Assembly: GCF_022825805.1 (NCBI RefSeq)
Contig: NZ_JAJDWC010000131.1
Span: forward strand, 1 to 36,167
DNA: 36,167 nt
From: Phaeobacter sp.
Lineage (GTDB): Bacteria; Pseudomonadota; Alphaproteobacteria; Rhodobacterales; Rhodobacteraceae
Direction: 5' to 3'
The position numbers and the translations under genes are program-made. The notes beneath the pieces are model-generated. The model did not search any database. It saw nothing but the letters and a program-made list of their open reading frames with translations, and had not been told where the DNA came from. Below are positions 23,214 through 32,999 of this stretch, piece by piece. Every line of letters starts with the position of its first letter. The first letter of the stretch is position 1.

Positions 23214-23879
23214 TTAAAAATCAAGATCCGCGTAGTGCGGCGGCGGGCTGAAACCGGGGATCTGATCCGCCAAGATCGACCGAAATGCTGGCCGTGATTT
23301 GATTTTGGCATACCAGTCTTTGACCACTGCCGACCGGTTCCAATCGACGTCAGAGATGTAGTCCAGTGACGACAGATGTGCCGCGGCTGCGAAATCCGCC
23401 AAAGTCATCTGATCACCAGCAAGCCAGCGTCGATGATCAAGGAGCCAAGCCAGATAATCGAGATGGTATTTGATTGCCCTGGCACCAGCCTTCACATTGC
23501 TGCTGTCAGGATAGCCCTGGCCTGTGACCTTTTTGTTCACCCGCTCATAGAGCAGTTTTGACGTGACTTCATTGTGGAACTTATCGTCAAACCAGCTGAC
23601 CAGCCGGCGCACTTCGAAGCGGCCATCAGGATCAGACGGCATCAGGGACGGATCTGGTCGGGTCTCCTCCAGATATTCACAAATCGCAGCACTTTCCGCC
23701 ATCAGTTTGCCATCCAGACGGATCACCGGCACTTTGGCCGCAGGGTTGCGGCGCAGAAAATCAGCCTCTTTTTCCCAATAGCGTTCCTCAACCAGCTCAA
23801 CCTCGATCCGCTTTTCCGCCAAAGACAGGCGTACTTTGCGGCAAAACGGGGACAAAGGCACATGATAGAGGCGGGCCAT
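23214..23879 (-). CDS. Glutathione S-transferase family protein
   Basis: The 221-residue protein has a thioredoxin-like N-terminal domain (MARLYHVPLSPFCRKVRLSL, then PAAKVPVIRLDGKLMAESAAICEYLEE, in which VPV and the E-S pair bind glutathione) and an all-helical C-terminal domain with WLAGDQMTLADFAAAAHLSSLDY (the usual GDxxTxADF). The SPFCRK segment puts a cysteine at the active-site position, as in beta/omega-like GSTs. The start at 23879 is set by family similarity; longer starts run into mtgA territory. Substrate unknown. Confidence 0.92.
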   Translation of the reverse strand: MARLYHVPLSPFCRKVRLSLAEKRIEVELVEERYWEKEADFLRRNPAAKVPVIRLDGKLMAESAAICEYLEETRPDPSLMPSDPDGRFEVRRLVSWFDDKFHNEVTSKLLYERVNKKVTGQGYPDSSNVKAGARAIKYHLDYLAWLLDHRRWLAGDQMTLADFAAAAHLSSLDYISDVDWNRSAVVKDWYAKIKSRPAFRSILADQIPGFSPPPHYADLDF

Positions 23880-23946
23880 GGGATGCGGGGTCTCCTGTTG
23901 CAGATGGTGAGGGGCCAGACAGCAATGCCCCGAAGTTTGGAAAGTT

Positions 23947-24717
23947 TCAATCCTCGAAACAGGCTGCACGACCGTCTGCGCGGATGGTAGCCGCACCATC
24001 AACAATCTGAGCGGCTCGCTTGCGCATGAAATCCGTTGGTCGTGCGGCAGAGCGTTGTTTTGGGTTGGGCAAAACAGACGCCAGCAATGCAGCCTGTCGC
24101 GCTGTCAGCTCATCAGGGCCAACGCCAAAGTAATGGCGGGAGGCGGCTTCGACGCCAAAGATGCCTTCGCCCATTTCCGCAAGATTGAGATACACCTCAA
24201 GGATGCGCCGCTTGGTCCAGATGGCCTCGACCATTGGGGTCATCAACGTTTCCAGCGCCTTGCGGAACCAGCTGCGCCCTTGCCACAGGAACACATTTTT
24301 CACCACCTGTTGGGAGATCGTCGACGCACCGCGTTGCCCGCCATCTGCAAGCGCGGCGCGAATGGCCTGCGCATCAAGGCCCCAATGCTGACAAAACCTG
24401 GCGTCTTCAGCGGCCACAACAGAACGCGCAAGAACAGGTGCAACAGCTTCGATCGGAACCCATTCCCGATCAATATCGCCAAGCCGCCTGTATTCAGACC
24501 AGATCGTAAATGTTGTGGGCGGGTTTACCACGGAAAACAGTAAGATAGGGATCAACGTGATCAAAAGGGCGCCGAGCGCCAACCGCTTGACCCAGCGGCG
24601 CAGCCCTGCCCGAAACCGCTCTACACCCCGCCTGAAAGCGGAATGCAGTCGTGTTTTCAAAGATCCTTTCGCCTGAGACGAACCGGATTTTCCACTTTTT
24701 TTCGCAGTCTTGGCCAT
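23947..24717 (-). CDS. mtgA: Monofunctional biosynthetic peptidoglycan transglycosylase
   Basis: The 256-residue protein polymerises lipid II into glycan strands at the outer face of the inner membrane. A basic cytoplasmic N-terminus (Lys/Ser/Arg-rich, about 45 residues) is followed by a single membrane helix (LALGALLITLIPILLFSVV, about 46-64). The GT51 domain shows the catalytic motif VVAAEDARFCQHWGLD, then GASTISQQVVKNVFLW, KRRILEVYLNLAEMGEGIFG and AALLASVLPNPK. No transpeptidase domain is present, so it is the monofunctional type. Confidence 0.95.
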   Translation of the reverse strand: MAKTAKKSGKSGSSQAKGSLKTRLHSAFRRGVERFRAGLRRWVKRLALGALLITLIPILLFSVVNPPTTFTIWSEYRRLGDIDREWVPIEAVAPVLARSVVAAEDARFCQHWGLDAQAIRAALADGGQRGASTISQQVVKNVFLWQGRSWFRKALETLMTPMVEAIWTKRRILEVYLNLAEMGEGIFGVEAASRHYFGVGPDELTARQAALLASVLPNPKQRSAARPTDFMRKRAAQIVDGAATIRADGRAACFED

Positions 24718-24774
24718 AGCCTTCTATAGGCCAGTCTGACCTCTGGCTCTAGCCGCGAAATCCTGTATCTGCAG

Positions 24775-24836
24775 GAGTTTGCCCAGCCCGCCCCAGCCGC
24801 AAATACGAACTGGAGCGGTCAAAACTGGGCAAACTC
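24775..24836. repeat. 12-bp inverted repeat downstream of gltB
   Basis: GAGTTTGCCCAG at 24775-24786 and its perfect reverse complement at 24825-24836 enclose 38 bases. Adding GCA/TGC on the outside with one bulged base extends the stem. It begins 20 bases after the gltB stop, so it may form an mRNA 3' structure. There is no U-run, so it is not a standard terminator. Confidence 0.6.
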
Positions 24837-24856
24837 TGCTGTAACGAGGCCGAACC

Positions 24857-27800
24857 TTATTCTGCTGGTACGGCCTTTGAGTCCAAGGTCAACGGGTGCG
24901 GCAGCTTTTCGAGCATTTCAATCGGGCAGACCTGCAGGAAATGTGCTTTCTCTGTTTCCCAATGTTGCAGGATATCCGCAGCCCGGCGGCTACCGGTTTC
25001 CTCCAAATGACGCTCGATCAGAGTTTTCAGCTGGTTCTCCCAATGCTCTGACGTCACCCGACATGTCACCAAGGTTTCCATGTTCATCAGGGTTTCGGCT
25101 TTGTGATCAGGATCATAGAGATATGCCATCCCCCCGGTCATACCAGCGCCGAAGTTCGCACCGGTGGTTCCCAGAATAACCGCGACACCGCCGGTCATAT
25201 ATTCGCAGCCACAGGCGCCACAGCCTTCGACCACGACATGCGCACCAGAGTTTCGCACAGCGAAACGTTCCCCGGCCCGACCAGCTGCAAACAGATACCC
25301 ATCCGTGGCACCATACAGAACGGTGTTGCCCACGATGGTGTTTTCGCTGGCCTGCAGAGGCGATGCCATCGGTGGACGCACGACGATGGTGCCGCCGGAC
25401 AGACCTTTGCCAACATAGTCGTTTGCATCACCCGACACCTCCAGCTTCAGCCCAGGGGCTGCAAAAGCACCAAGAGACTGGCCCGCAGATCCCTGCAGCT
25501 TAACAGTGAGATGATCGGGCTGCAGCGTGTTGCGCATGCCAAAGTTCTGGACAATGTGGCTCGACGTGCGGGTACCCACGGTCCGATGCGTGTTCTGAAC
25601 AGCATAAGACAGCTGCATTTTTTCGCCATCTTGCAGGAAACGAGCCGCGTCGCGCACGATTTCCTTGTCCAGCGTATCTGGCACAGCATTGCGTTCACGA
25701 TCGCGATCATAGTTGATGTCATGCGCACCATCGACGGTGATCAGCATCGGGTTGAGATCAAGATCATCGAGGTGAGCAGACCCACGCGACACCTGCGCAA
25801 GCAGATCTGCGCGCCCGATGATGTCATCCATGGACCGCGCACCAATGGAGGCCAGGATTTCACGCACTTCCTGAGCATAGAAAGTGATCAGGTTCACCAC
25901 CTTATCGGCAGAGCCGGTGAATTTGCCCCGCAGTGCTTCGTCCTGGGTGCATACACCAACCGGGCAGGTGTTGGATTGACACTGGCGCACCATGATACAG
26001 CCCATCGCAATAAGAGCTGCGGTCCCGATGCCATATTCCTCGGCACCCATCATTGCGGCCATGACGATATCACGTCCTGTGCGCAGCCCGCCATCGGTGC
26101 GCAATGTCACGCGATCCCGCAGGTTGTTCATCGCCAGCACCTGATGCGCCTCAGTGAGGCCCATTTCCCATGGCAGGCCCGCATATTTGATCGACGTCGC
26201 GGGTGACGCGCCTGTGCCACCGTTGTGGCCAGAAACAAGGATGACATCCGCTTTTGCCTTGGCCACGCCTGCTGCAATGGTGCCAACACCGGAGGACGCC
26301 ACCAGTTTCACCGTCACTTTGCAGCGCGGATTGATCTGTTTCAGATCATAGATCAGCTGCGCCAGATCCTCGATCGAGTAGATATCGTGGTGCGGCGGCG
26401 GCGAAATCAGCGTCACGCCTTTGGTGGAGTGGCGCAGACGGGCAATCAGATCGGTGACCTTCATTCCCGGCAGCTGGCCGCCCTCGCCAGGCTTGGCGCC
26501 CTGGGCCACCTTGATTTCCAGCTCTTCGCACTGGTTCAGGTATTCTGCGGTCACACCAAATCGGCCTGAAGCCACCTGTTTGATCTTTGCAGACGGGTTG
26601 TCACCGTTTGGCTCCGGCACGAAATGTGCTGGATCCTCGCCGCCTTCACCAGAGTCGGATTTTGCGCCAATCCGGTTCATCGCCACATTCAGCGTCTTGT
26701 GGGCCTCAGGCGACAGCGCTCCCAGCGACATGCCGGGGGTGACAAAGCGCTTACGGATCGAGGTGATCGATTCCACCTCCTCAATCGGTACCGCCGTGCC
26801 AAGCGGTTTGATTTGCAACAGATCACGCAGATGGATCGGCGGGTTTGCCTGCATCTTGGCGGAGTACTGCTTCCACAACTCAAACGATGCACGGTCACAG
26901 GCCATCTGCATCATATGCATGGAGGTTGCTTCCCATGCGTGCGTTTCGCCGGATTTGCGTGCCTTGTAGAACCCGCCGATGGGCAGAACGTCCTGGCCGC
27001 CCAACCATGCTTTGGCGTGGATCTCTTCCAGCTTGGTCTGGATACCGGTGACACCGATACCGGAGATGCGAGAGGTCATGCCCGGGAAATATTCCGCACA
27101 CATGGCGCGCGACAGACCTACAGCCTCAAAGTTCAAACCACCGCGATAAGACGACACAACCGAGATACCCATCTTCGCCATGATCTTCAGCAGACCCTGG
27201 TCAATGGCTTCTCTATAGCGCGCAATGTTCTCGGTCAGGCTGCCATCCAACAGGCCTCGGTCGATCCGGTCGGCCAAAGAGTCCTCTGCCAGATAGGCGT
27301 TCACAACCGTGGCACCACAGCCGATCAGAACCGCGAAGTAGTGCGGATCGATACACTCAGCCGAACGCACATTGAGCGAACAGAAGGTGCGCAGCCCCTT
27401 GCGGGTCAGATGCGAATGAACCGCAGATGTTGCGAGGATCATCGGCATGGCGACTTTGTTTTCGCTCGAATGCTGATCGGTCAACACAATATGCCCAGCG
27501 CCAGAGCTGACGGCCTCTTCGGCTTCGGCCCGGATGCGCAGCAGCGCAGCGTTCAAATTGCCCTGCCCAGGCTCAAACGTACAATCAATCTCCGCCAGAG
27601 GCGCATTCAGATTGCGCACCAGTTCATCCCACTGTGCGTTGCCCACAAAGGGGCTGCCCAGAACGATGATCTCGGTTTGCGAGCTGTCTTCGTCCAGCAC
27701 ATTTTTCAGGTTACCAAATCGTGTCTTCAGCGACATCACCCGGTATTCACGCAAGGAGTCGATGGGCGGGTTGGTTACCTGGGAGAAGTTCTGACGGAAG

Positions 27801-29389
27801 AAATGGCTCAGCGGGCGATACATTTTGGACAGAACCGCAGACGGGGTGTCATCCCCCATCGAAGCGAGGCTTTCTTTGCCGTCCTCAGCCATGGCCGCCA
27901 GAATCTGTTCCAATTCTTCGATGGTATAGCCCGCTGCCACCTGGCGGCGGCGCAAATCATCGCCGGAGAACAGCGGCGTTTCGGTCACTTTGGCCAGCGT
28001 GGTATCGAGGTCATTGATACGCTGCACCCAATCCCCGAAGGGCAGTGCTGCCGCCAGCTTGTCCTTGATTTCGGTATCGTGGAACAGTTTGCCCTTCTTC
28101 ATGTCCACGGCAAGCATCTGCCCCGGACCCAGAGCGCCCTTTTCAACCACCGACGCCTCGTCGATCGGGACCATTCCGGCTTCGGAGCCGGCAATCACCA
28201 AACCATCTCCGGTCACCACATACCGCATCGGGCGCAGACCATTGCGGTCCAAGCCCGCACAGACCCAGCGCCCATCGGTCATTGCCAAAGCCGCCGGACC
28301 GTCCCAGGGTTCCATGACCGAGTTGCAGTAGGAGTACATGTCCCGCCAGGCCTGTGGCAGTTCCACCGCCTGTTTGGACCAGCTTTCTGGCACCAACATG
28401 GTTTTGGCCATCGGCGCCGACCGCCCGGCGCGCACCAGAACTTCAAACACCCCGTCAAGAGCGGCCGAGTCGGACGCGCCGCCAGGAACGATGGGTTTGA
28501 TGTCCTCGGCGTAGTCCCCGAAGGTGGATGATGCCATGCGGATTTCATGGCTTCTCATCCAGTTGAGGTTGCCCTTCAGCGTGTTGATTTCGCCATTGTG
28601 GGCAAGCATCCGGAACGGCTGCGCCAACCACCACTGCGGGAATGTGTTGGTGGAGTAGCGCTGGTGGTAAATCGCGAATGCAGATTCAAAGCGCTCGTCC
28701 ATCAGATCCGGGTAGAACACCGCAACCTGCTCGGCCAGCATCATACCTTTGTAGATGATCGACCGGCAGGACAGAGACGCCAGATACAGCTCCCCAATGC
28801 CGCCAGCAGCTGCGGCTTTTTCGATGCGGCGCCGGATGACGTAAAGCTCACGCTCAAAAGTCTCTTCATCCACACCTTTGGAATTGGAGATCAGGATCTG
28901 CTCAATCTCGGGACGGGTGGCATTGGCTTTCTCGCCCAGACATGTGACGTCAACGGGCACATGCCGCCATCCGTAGATGTAGTAGCCCATGCGCAGAACT
29001 TCGGTTTCCACGATGGTCCGGCAGCGCTCCTGCGCTCCGAAATCCGTGCGCGGCAAAAACACCTGTCCCACAGCCAACAACTGATCTTCGCGCGGCTCGT
29101 GTCCGGTGCGGCGGACCTGATCATAGAAAAAAGGTGCAGGGATCTGCACATGGATCCCGGCGCCATCGCCGGTTTTTCCATCAGCATCCACCGCGCCCCG
29201 GTGCCAAATTGCCTTCAGGGCGTCGATACCCGCCTCGACAACCTTGCGGCTGCGCGCGCCATCGACGGAAACCACAAGGCCAACACCACAGGACGAATGC
29301 TCTTCTTCCTCGGCATAGAGACCGTTTTCGGCCATCCACTTGCGCTTGGCTTCTTCGGCGCGAGCCCAATCTGCATCAAATTTTGTCAT
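24857..29389 (-). CDS. gltB: Glutamate synthase (NADPH) large subunit
   Basis: The 1510-residue protein transfers the amide of glutamine to 2-oxoglutarate. From ATG 29389 (GGGAGC upstream) a short propeptide of 33 residues leads to CGVGLVVS, where Cys34 is the expected N-terminal nucleophile after processing. The glutaminase domain fills about the first 430 residues; the central and FMN-barrel part follows, with GEGGEDPAHFVPEPNGDN and VSGHNGGTGASPATS. The 3Fe-4S cysteines are seen in CIMVRQCQSNTCPVGVC at about residue 1130. The C-terminal glycine-rich beta-helix includes GCGACGCEYMTGG. It is 64 bases downstream of gltD, the reverse of the E. coli gltBD order. Confidence 0.97.
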   Translation of the reverse strand: MTKFDADWARAEEAKRKWMAENGLYAEEEEHSSCGVGLVVSVDGARSRKVVEAGIDALKAIWHRGAVDADGKTGDGAGIHVQIPAPFFYDQVRRTGHEPREDQLLAVGQVFLPRTDFGAQERCRTIVETEVLRMGYYIYGWRHVPVDVTCLGEKANATRPEIEQILISNSKGVDEETFERELYVIRRRIEKAAAAGGIGELYLASLSCRSIIYKGMMLAEQVAVFYPDLMDERFESAFAIYHQRYSTNTFPQWWLAQPFRMLAHNGEINTLKGNLNWMRSHEIRMASSTFGDYAEDIKPIVPGGASDSAALDGVFEVLVRAGRSAPMAKTMLVPESWSKQAVELPQAWRDMYSYCNSVMEPWDGPAALAMTDGRWVCAGLDRNGLRPMRYVVTGDGLVIAGSEAGMVPIDEASVVEKGALGPGQMLAVDMKKGKLFHDTEIKDKLAAALPFGDWVQRINDLDTTLAKVTETPLFSGDDLRRRQVAAGYTIEELEQILAAMAEDGKESLASMGDDTPSAVLSKMYRPLSHFFRQNFSQVTNPPIDSLREYRVMSLKTRFGNLKNVLDEDSSQTEIIVLGSPFVGNAQWDELVRNLNAPLAEIDCTFEPGQGNLNAALLRIRAEAEEAVSSGAGHIVLTDQHSSENKVAMPMILATSAVHSHLTRKGLRTFCSLNVRSAECIDPHYFAVLIGCGATVVNAYLAEDSLADRIDRGLLDGSLTENIARYREAIDQGLLKIMAKMGISVVSSYRGGLNFEAVGLSRAMCAEYFPGMTSRISGIGVTGIQTKLEEIHAKAWLGGQDVLPIGGFYKARKSGETHAWEATSMHMMQMACDRASFELWKQYSAKMQANPPIHLRDLLQIKPLGTAVPIEEVESITSIRKRFVTPGMSLGALSPEAHKTLNVAMNRIGAKSDSGEGGEDPAHFVPEPNGDNPSAKIKQVASGRFGVTAEYLNQCEELEIKVAQGAKPGEGGQLPGMKVTDLIARLRHSTKGVTLISPPPHHDIYSIEDLAQLIYDLKQINPRCKVTVKLVASSGVGTIAAGVAKAKADVILVSGHNGGTGASPATSIKYAGLPWEMGLTEAHQVLAMNNLRDRVTLRTDGGLRTGRDIVMAAMMGAEEYGIGTAALIAMGCIMVRQCQSNTCPVGVCTQDEALRGKFTGSADKVVNLITFYAQEVREILASIGARSMDDIIGRADLLAQVSRGSAHLDDLDLNPMLITVDGAHDINYDRDRERNAVPDTLDKEIVRDAARFLQDGEKMQLSYAVQNTHRTVGTRTSSHIVQNFGMRNTLQPDHLTVKLQGSAGQSLGAFAAPGLKLEVSGDANDYVGKGLSGGTIVVRPPMASPLQASENTIVGNTVLYGATDGYLFAAGRAGERFAVRNSGAHVVVEGCGACGCEYMTGGVAVILGTTGANFGAGMTGGMAYLYDPDHKAETLMNMETLVTCRVTSEHWENQLKTLIERHLEETGSRRAADILQHWETEKAHFLQVCPIEMLEKLPHPLTLDSKAVPAE

Positions 29390-29453
29390 ATCATTGCTCC
29401 CGTTCCGGTGGGCGGCCCTGCAAGGGCTGCGCCTGCCCGGTAGAAAATCTGTC

Positions 29454-30899
29454 TTATTCAGCGGCGATGCTGCTGGCGGCAGCGTCAAAACGGTTCAGGA
29501 TTGCTTCGGCGCAATCGCGACCATCTTTGATCGCCCAAACCACCAGCGAGGCACCGCGTACGATATCGCCGACGGCATAAACGCCATCCATATCCGTTGC
29601 ACCAGTCTGGAAGGCTGCCTTGATCGTGCCCCAGCGTGTCACCGGCAGTTCCGGCTGCTCCCAAAGCGTTGGCAGATCTTCTGGCTCAAACCCCAGGGCT
29701 TTGATCACGAGGTCAGCTGGTTCAACGTAATCCGAACCCTCGATGACCTCTGGTGCCTGACGACCCGTTGCATCAGGTGGGCCAAGACGCATTTTCTGGA
29801 CCATCACACCCGCCACTTTGCCGGCCTGATCGGTAAAGCCACGCGGTGCGGTCAGCCATTCGAAAATCACGCCCTCTTCTTCGGCGTTTTGCGTTTCGCG
29901 CTGCGATCCCGGCATGTTGGCGCGGTCCCGACGATACAAACACTTCACCGATGTCGCGCCTTGACGAATGGATGTACGGACGCAATCCATCGCCGTATCA
30001 CCACCACCAATCACGACAACACGCTTGCCTGCAGCATTCAGACTACCGTTCTCGAACGCCTCAATGCTGTCGCCAAAGTTGGCCGCCTTGTTGGACACTG
30101 TCAGGAAATCAATCGCCTTGACGATACCGTCTGCACCGGACCCCGGCATTTCCAAATCACGAGACTTGTAGACGCCGGTTGCGATGATCACGGCATCATG
30201 TTTCGCGCGAATATCCTCAAAGGAGATATCCTGCCCGACGTTGCAGTTCATCACAAACTCGACCCCGCCATCAGCCAGCAGCTGATTGCGGCGCATCACA
30301 ACGTCCTTTTCCAGCTTGAAACCTGGAATGCCGTAGGTCAGCAGGCCACCCGCGCGGTCGTAGCGGTCATAAATAGTGACCTTCACACCTGCGCGACGCA
30401 GCATGTCTGCTGCCGCAAGCCCACCAGGCCCAGCACCGATAATACCGACAGATTCGCGGCGCTCCTGCGCAGGTTTGATCGGCTGAACCCAGCCTTCGTC
30501 CCAGGCTTTGTCTGTGATGTATTTCTCCACAGCGCCGATGGTGACAGTGCCATGACCGGACTGTTCAATCACGCAGTTGCCTTCACACAACCGGTCCTGC
30601 GGACAAATACGACCACAGATCTCTGGGAAGGTATTGGTCGCCTGGCTGGTTTCATAGGCTTCCTGCATCCGACCTGTGGCCGTGAGGCGGAGCCAATCGG
30701 GGATATTGTTGTGCAAAGGACAATGGGACTGGCAATAAGGCACACCACATTGGCTGCACCGGCTCGATTGCTCTTGCGCTTTGGTCGCCGCGAATTCGGC
30801 ATAGATCTCGTCGAAATCCTCTTTGCGCGTATCCGCCGACCGCTTCAGAGGCATGTCGCGATCAATTTGCACAAATTTAAGCATAGGTTGCTTTGCCAT
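29454..30899 (-). CDS. gltD: Glutamate synthase (NADPH) small subunit
   Basis: The 481-residue subunit takes electrons from NADPH to the large subunit. N-terminal cysteines for the 4Fe-4S clusters are in CSQCGVPYCQSHCPLHNN and CGRICPQDRLCEGNC. The FAD site is GIIGAGPGGLAAADMLRRAG near residue 150, and the NADPH site is VVVIGGGDTAMDC near residue 295. The C-terminal GVYAVGDIVRGASLVVWAI is the second FAD-contact segment. It is the first gene of the gltDB operon, divergent from uppP. Confidence 0.97.
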   Translation of the reverse strand: MAKQPMLKFVQIDRDMPLKRSADTRKEDFDEIYAEFAATKAQEQSSRCSQCGVPYCQSHCPLHNNIPDWLRLTATGRMQEAYETSQATNTFPEICGRICPQDRLCEGNCVIEQSGHGTVTIGAVEKYITDKAWDEGWVQPIKPAQERRESVGIIGAGPGGLAAADMLRRAGVKVTIYDRYDRAGGLLTYGIPGFKLEKDVVMRRNQLLADGGVEFVMNCNVGQDISFEDIRAKHDAVIIATGVYKSRDLEMPGSGADGIVKAIDFLTVSNKAANFGDSIEAFENGSLNAAGKRVVVIGGGDTAMDCVRTSIRQGATSVKCLYRRDRANMPGSQRETQNAEEEGVIFEWLTAPRGFTDQAGKVAGVMVQKMRLGPPDATGRQAPEVIEGSDYVEPADLVIKALGFEPEDLPTLWEQPELPVTRWGTIKAAFQTGATDMDGVYAVGDIVRGASLVVWAIKDGRDCAEAILNRFDAAASSIAAE

Positions 30900-30945
30900 G
30901 GCGGGAACTCCATGCTGGCTGGCTGCGAATAACTGCGCTCCACAT

Positions 30946-31039
30946 AAAGGTAAGTTTTCCTGACCTTTTAGAGCGACTCTGAAGTGTTGAATACCCGTTC
31001 ACCAGAGAATGTACAGCATTTTCAGGTCCGGTTCGGACC
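30946..31039. promoter_or_regulatory. Two dyads in the gltD-uppP divergent region
   Basis: The 223-base gap contains AAAGGT-N11-ACCTTT (30946-30968), close to the gltD start, and GGTCCG-GTT-CGGACC (31025-31039), about 84 bases before uppP. The first has the size of a dimeric regulator site near the expected gltD promoter. The rest of the gap shows nothing I can name. Function is inferred from position only. Confidence 0.4.
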
Positions 31040-31122
31040 AAGTTGTGTAAAAGTTCAAGCGAACAAAGGATTTACTCTTGCAGCGAGTTTTGCGATTTCT
31101 GGACTGTCGAAGATGGATGTGA

Positions 31123-31932
31123 ATGATGCCGCTGTTTCAACTGATCCTGATCGCCTTGATTCAAGGGGTCACCGAGTTCTTGCCCGTGTCATCCTCGGGC
31201 CATCTCATTCTGCTGCCTGGCCTCACACAAATGGAAGATCAGGGACAGGTTATCGACGTTGCGGTGCACGTGGGCACCTTGTTCGCGGTGGTGCTGTTCT
31301 TCTGGTCTGATGTCAAAATTGGCTTGCTTGGCCTGCCCAGAGCGCTGACCGGCCGATTGGACAGCGATGGAGCGCGACTGGCGATGGGGCTGATCGTTGC
31401 AACGATCCCCACAGTCATCCTGGGCGCGATCCTGCATTTTACCGGCCTCAGCGATGCCCTGCGGTCCATCACGGTGATTGGCTGGACCATGTTGGGCTTT
31501 GGCCTAGTGCTTTATGTCGCGGACCGCTTTGCGCCTGAACGAAAATCTGCAGGCAGCTGGGGGCTGAAAGACGCGTTCATCATGGGGCTGTGGCAGATGC
31601 TGGCCCTCATTCCCGGCACCTCCCGATCAGGGATCACCATCACGGGCGCACGACATCTGGGGTATACGCGGCTGGATGCGGCACGGCTCTCGATGCTGAT
31701 GTCGATCCCGACGATACTGGCCTCAGCCGTTTTACTGGGTGCAGATACAACATTTGCAGACCAACCCGGCCTATTGGCCGATGCGGCAATCGCGGCCGTT
31801 TTGTCGATGCTGGCCGCACTGGCGGCGTTGGCCATCATGATGCGCCTCCTGCGCACCATCAGCTTTGCTCCATATGTGATTTACCGGGTTGTACTGGGGA
31901 TCATTCTGCTGGTTGTCGCCTACCAAGGCTAA
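31123..31932 (+). CDS. uppP: Undecaprenyl-diphosphatase UppP (BacA)
   Basis: The 269-residue inner-membrane protein recycles undecaprenyl pyrophosphate to the monophosphate carrier lipid and can confer bacitracin resistance. Family motifs are IQGVTEFLPVSSSGHLILLP near the N-terminus (glutamate-rich/SSSGH catalytic motif) and ALIPGTSRSGITITGARHLG near residue 165 (PGxSRSG motif). Six to eight hydrophobic helices are apparent. Two ATG codons are adjacent at 31123 and 31126. It shares a bidirectional terminator with the convergent NDUFA9-like gene. Confidence 0.96.
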   Translation: MMPLFQLILIALIQGVTEFLPVSSSGHLILLPGLTQMEDQGQVIDVAVHVGTLFAVVLFFWSDVKIGLLGLPRALTGRLDSDGARLAMGLIVATIPTVILGAILHFTGLSDALRSITVIGWTMLGFGLVLYVADRFAPERKSAGSWGLKDAFIMGLWQMLALIPGTSRSGITITGARHLGYTRLDAARLSMLMSIPTILASAVLLGADTTFADQPGLLADAAIAAVLSMLAALAALAIMMRLLRTISFAPYVIYRVVLGIILLVVAYQG

Positions 31933-31949
31933 CGAGCATTGCCACAATA

Positions 31950-31977
31950 AAAAAGCGCCGAACCTTCGGCGCCTTTT
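31950..31977. terminator. Bidirectional terminator between uppP and NDUFA9-like gene
   Basis: GCGCCGAA-CC-TTCGGCGC (about 7 usable pairs) is flanked by A-run on the left and CTTTT on the right, giving a T-run in both reading directions between two convergent genes. Confidence 0.88.
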
Positions 31978-32009
31978 ATTGCATGCTCCAATTCAGGCGA
32001 TCTGCCAGA

Positions 32010-32999
32010 TCAAAGATCGTTGTGCAGATTGCGCGCCGATTCCATCATTTCATTGTACTGACCCGATGGACGGAACTTCCACAGATAATCAGGCAGAACC
32101 GACGCCAGCGACACAGGCTGGATACCGAGATCCGCAAACCCTTTGGCCTGGTCAGACACCACATTATCGCGCTTCAGGTTTTTCAGCTGATCCCGCGTCA
32201 GGATTTTGTTTTCCACCAGTTGCAGGGTGGCTTTCTGCAGCAGATCAAACGCCAAGGCCATGATCTGCGCGACAAAACCAGGCAGCGACACAATCATCCG
32301 ACGGCGATTGATCACGGCAAGCATCTGTTTCATCAGCGCGCCAAAGGATTTCACCTCGGGTCCGCCCAATTCGTAAACGCCAGCAGGCGCTGCACCGGTC
32401 AGCGCCGCAACCGCCGCCTTCGCGACGTCGTCGACGTAAACGGGCTGGAATTTCGTGTCGGCATGCGCAATCGGCAACATTGGTGACAGCCGGGTCATGG
32501 CCGCAAACCGGTTGAAGAACTGATCCTCAGTCCCAAAAACAACCGACGGCCGCAGGATGACGGCCGTTGGCACATGTTGTAGCACCGCAGCCTCACCAGC
32601 CGCCTTCGACCGTGAATAGGCACTGTCGGCGTTTGTATCCGCGCCGATGGCGGAAACATGCACCATCGTATCAATACCGGCTTGGGCCGCCTGACGGGCA
32701 ATCCGCTCTGCCCCATCGGCTTGCACCGCATCAAACGTGTTTTTGCCAAGTTCGTTCAGAATGCCAACGCAGTTTACCACTGCATCCGCACCCTGCATGA
32801 CTGACGCAACAGAGGCATCATCGCGGATATTGCAAAGCACCGGTTCTACCTGGCCTGGCACACCGTATGGTTTGACAAACATGGCTTCATTGGGACGACG
32901 GACCGCAACGCGCACGCGCCACCCTGCCTTGGCCATGCGACGCGCAATGTAACGGCCGACAAAACCGGACCCGCCATAGATGGTAACCAGTTTGGACAT
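32010..32999 (-). CDS. NAD(P)-binding protein, complex I NDUFA9-like (atypical SDR)
   Basis: The 329-residue protein starts with the dinucleotide motif VTIYGGSGFVGRYIARRMAK (TGxxGxxG type), followed by RPNEAM, ADAVVNCVGIL, VHVSAIGAD, AYSRSKAAGEAAVL and AVILRPSVVFG. This is the extended/atypical SDR pattern of mitochondrial NDUFA9 and its alphaproteobacterial relatives. NDUFA9 is an accessory subunit of respiratory complex I; the bacterial protein's role is less sure and may be assembly or quinone-related. The YxxxK pair is present as YSRSK. No complex I genes are nearby. It ends at the shared terminator at 31950-31977. Confidence 0.88.
   Translation of the reverse strand: MSKLVTIYGGSGFVGRYIARRMAKAGWRVRVAVRRPNEAMFVKPYGVPGQVEPVLCNIRDDASVASVMQGADAVVNCVGILNELGKNTFDAVQADGAERIARQAAQAGIDTMVHVSAIGADTNADSAYSRSKAAGEAAVLQHVPTAVILRPSVVFGTEDQFFNRFAAMTRLSPMLPIAHADTKFQPVYVDDVAKAAVAALTGAAPAGVYELGGPEVKSFGALMKQMLAVINRRRMIVSLPGFVAQIMALAFDLLQKATLQLVENKILTRDQLKNLKRDNVVSDQAKGFADLGIQPVSLASVLPDYLWKFRPSGQYNEMMESARNLHNDL

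Noticed and set aside
24775..24836. Rho-independent terminator for gltB
   Set aside because: The stem is good but the loop is 38 bases and no U-run follows. It is reported as a repeat only.
26624..28531. Plus-strand open frame of 635 codons inside gltB
   Set aside because: It is antisense to a clear gltB coding region and is rich in His, Arg and Gln. GC-rich codon use leaves long open antisense frames.
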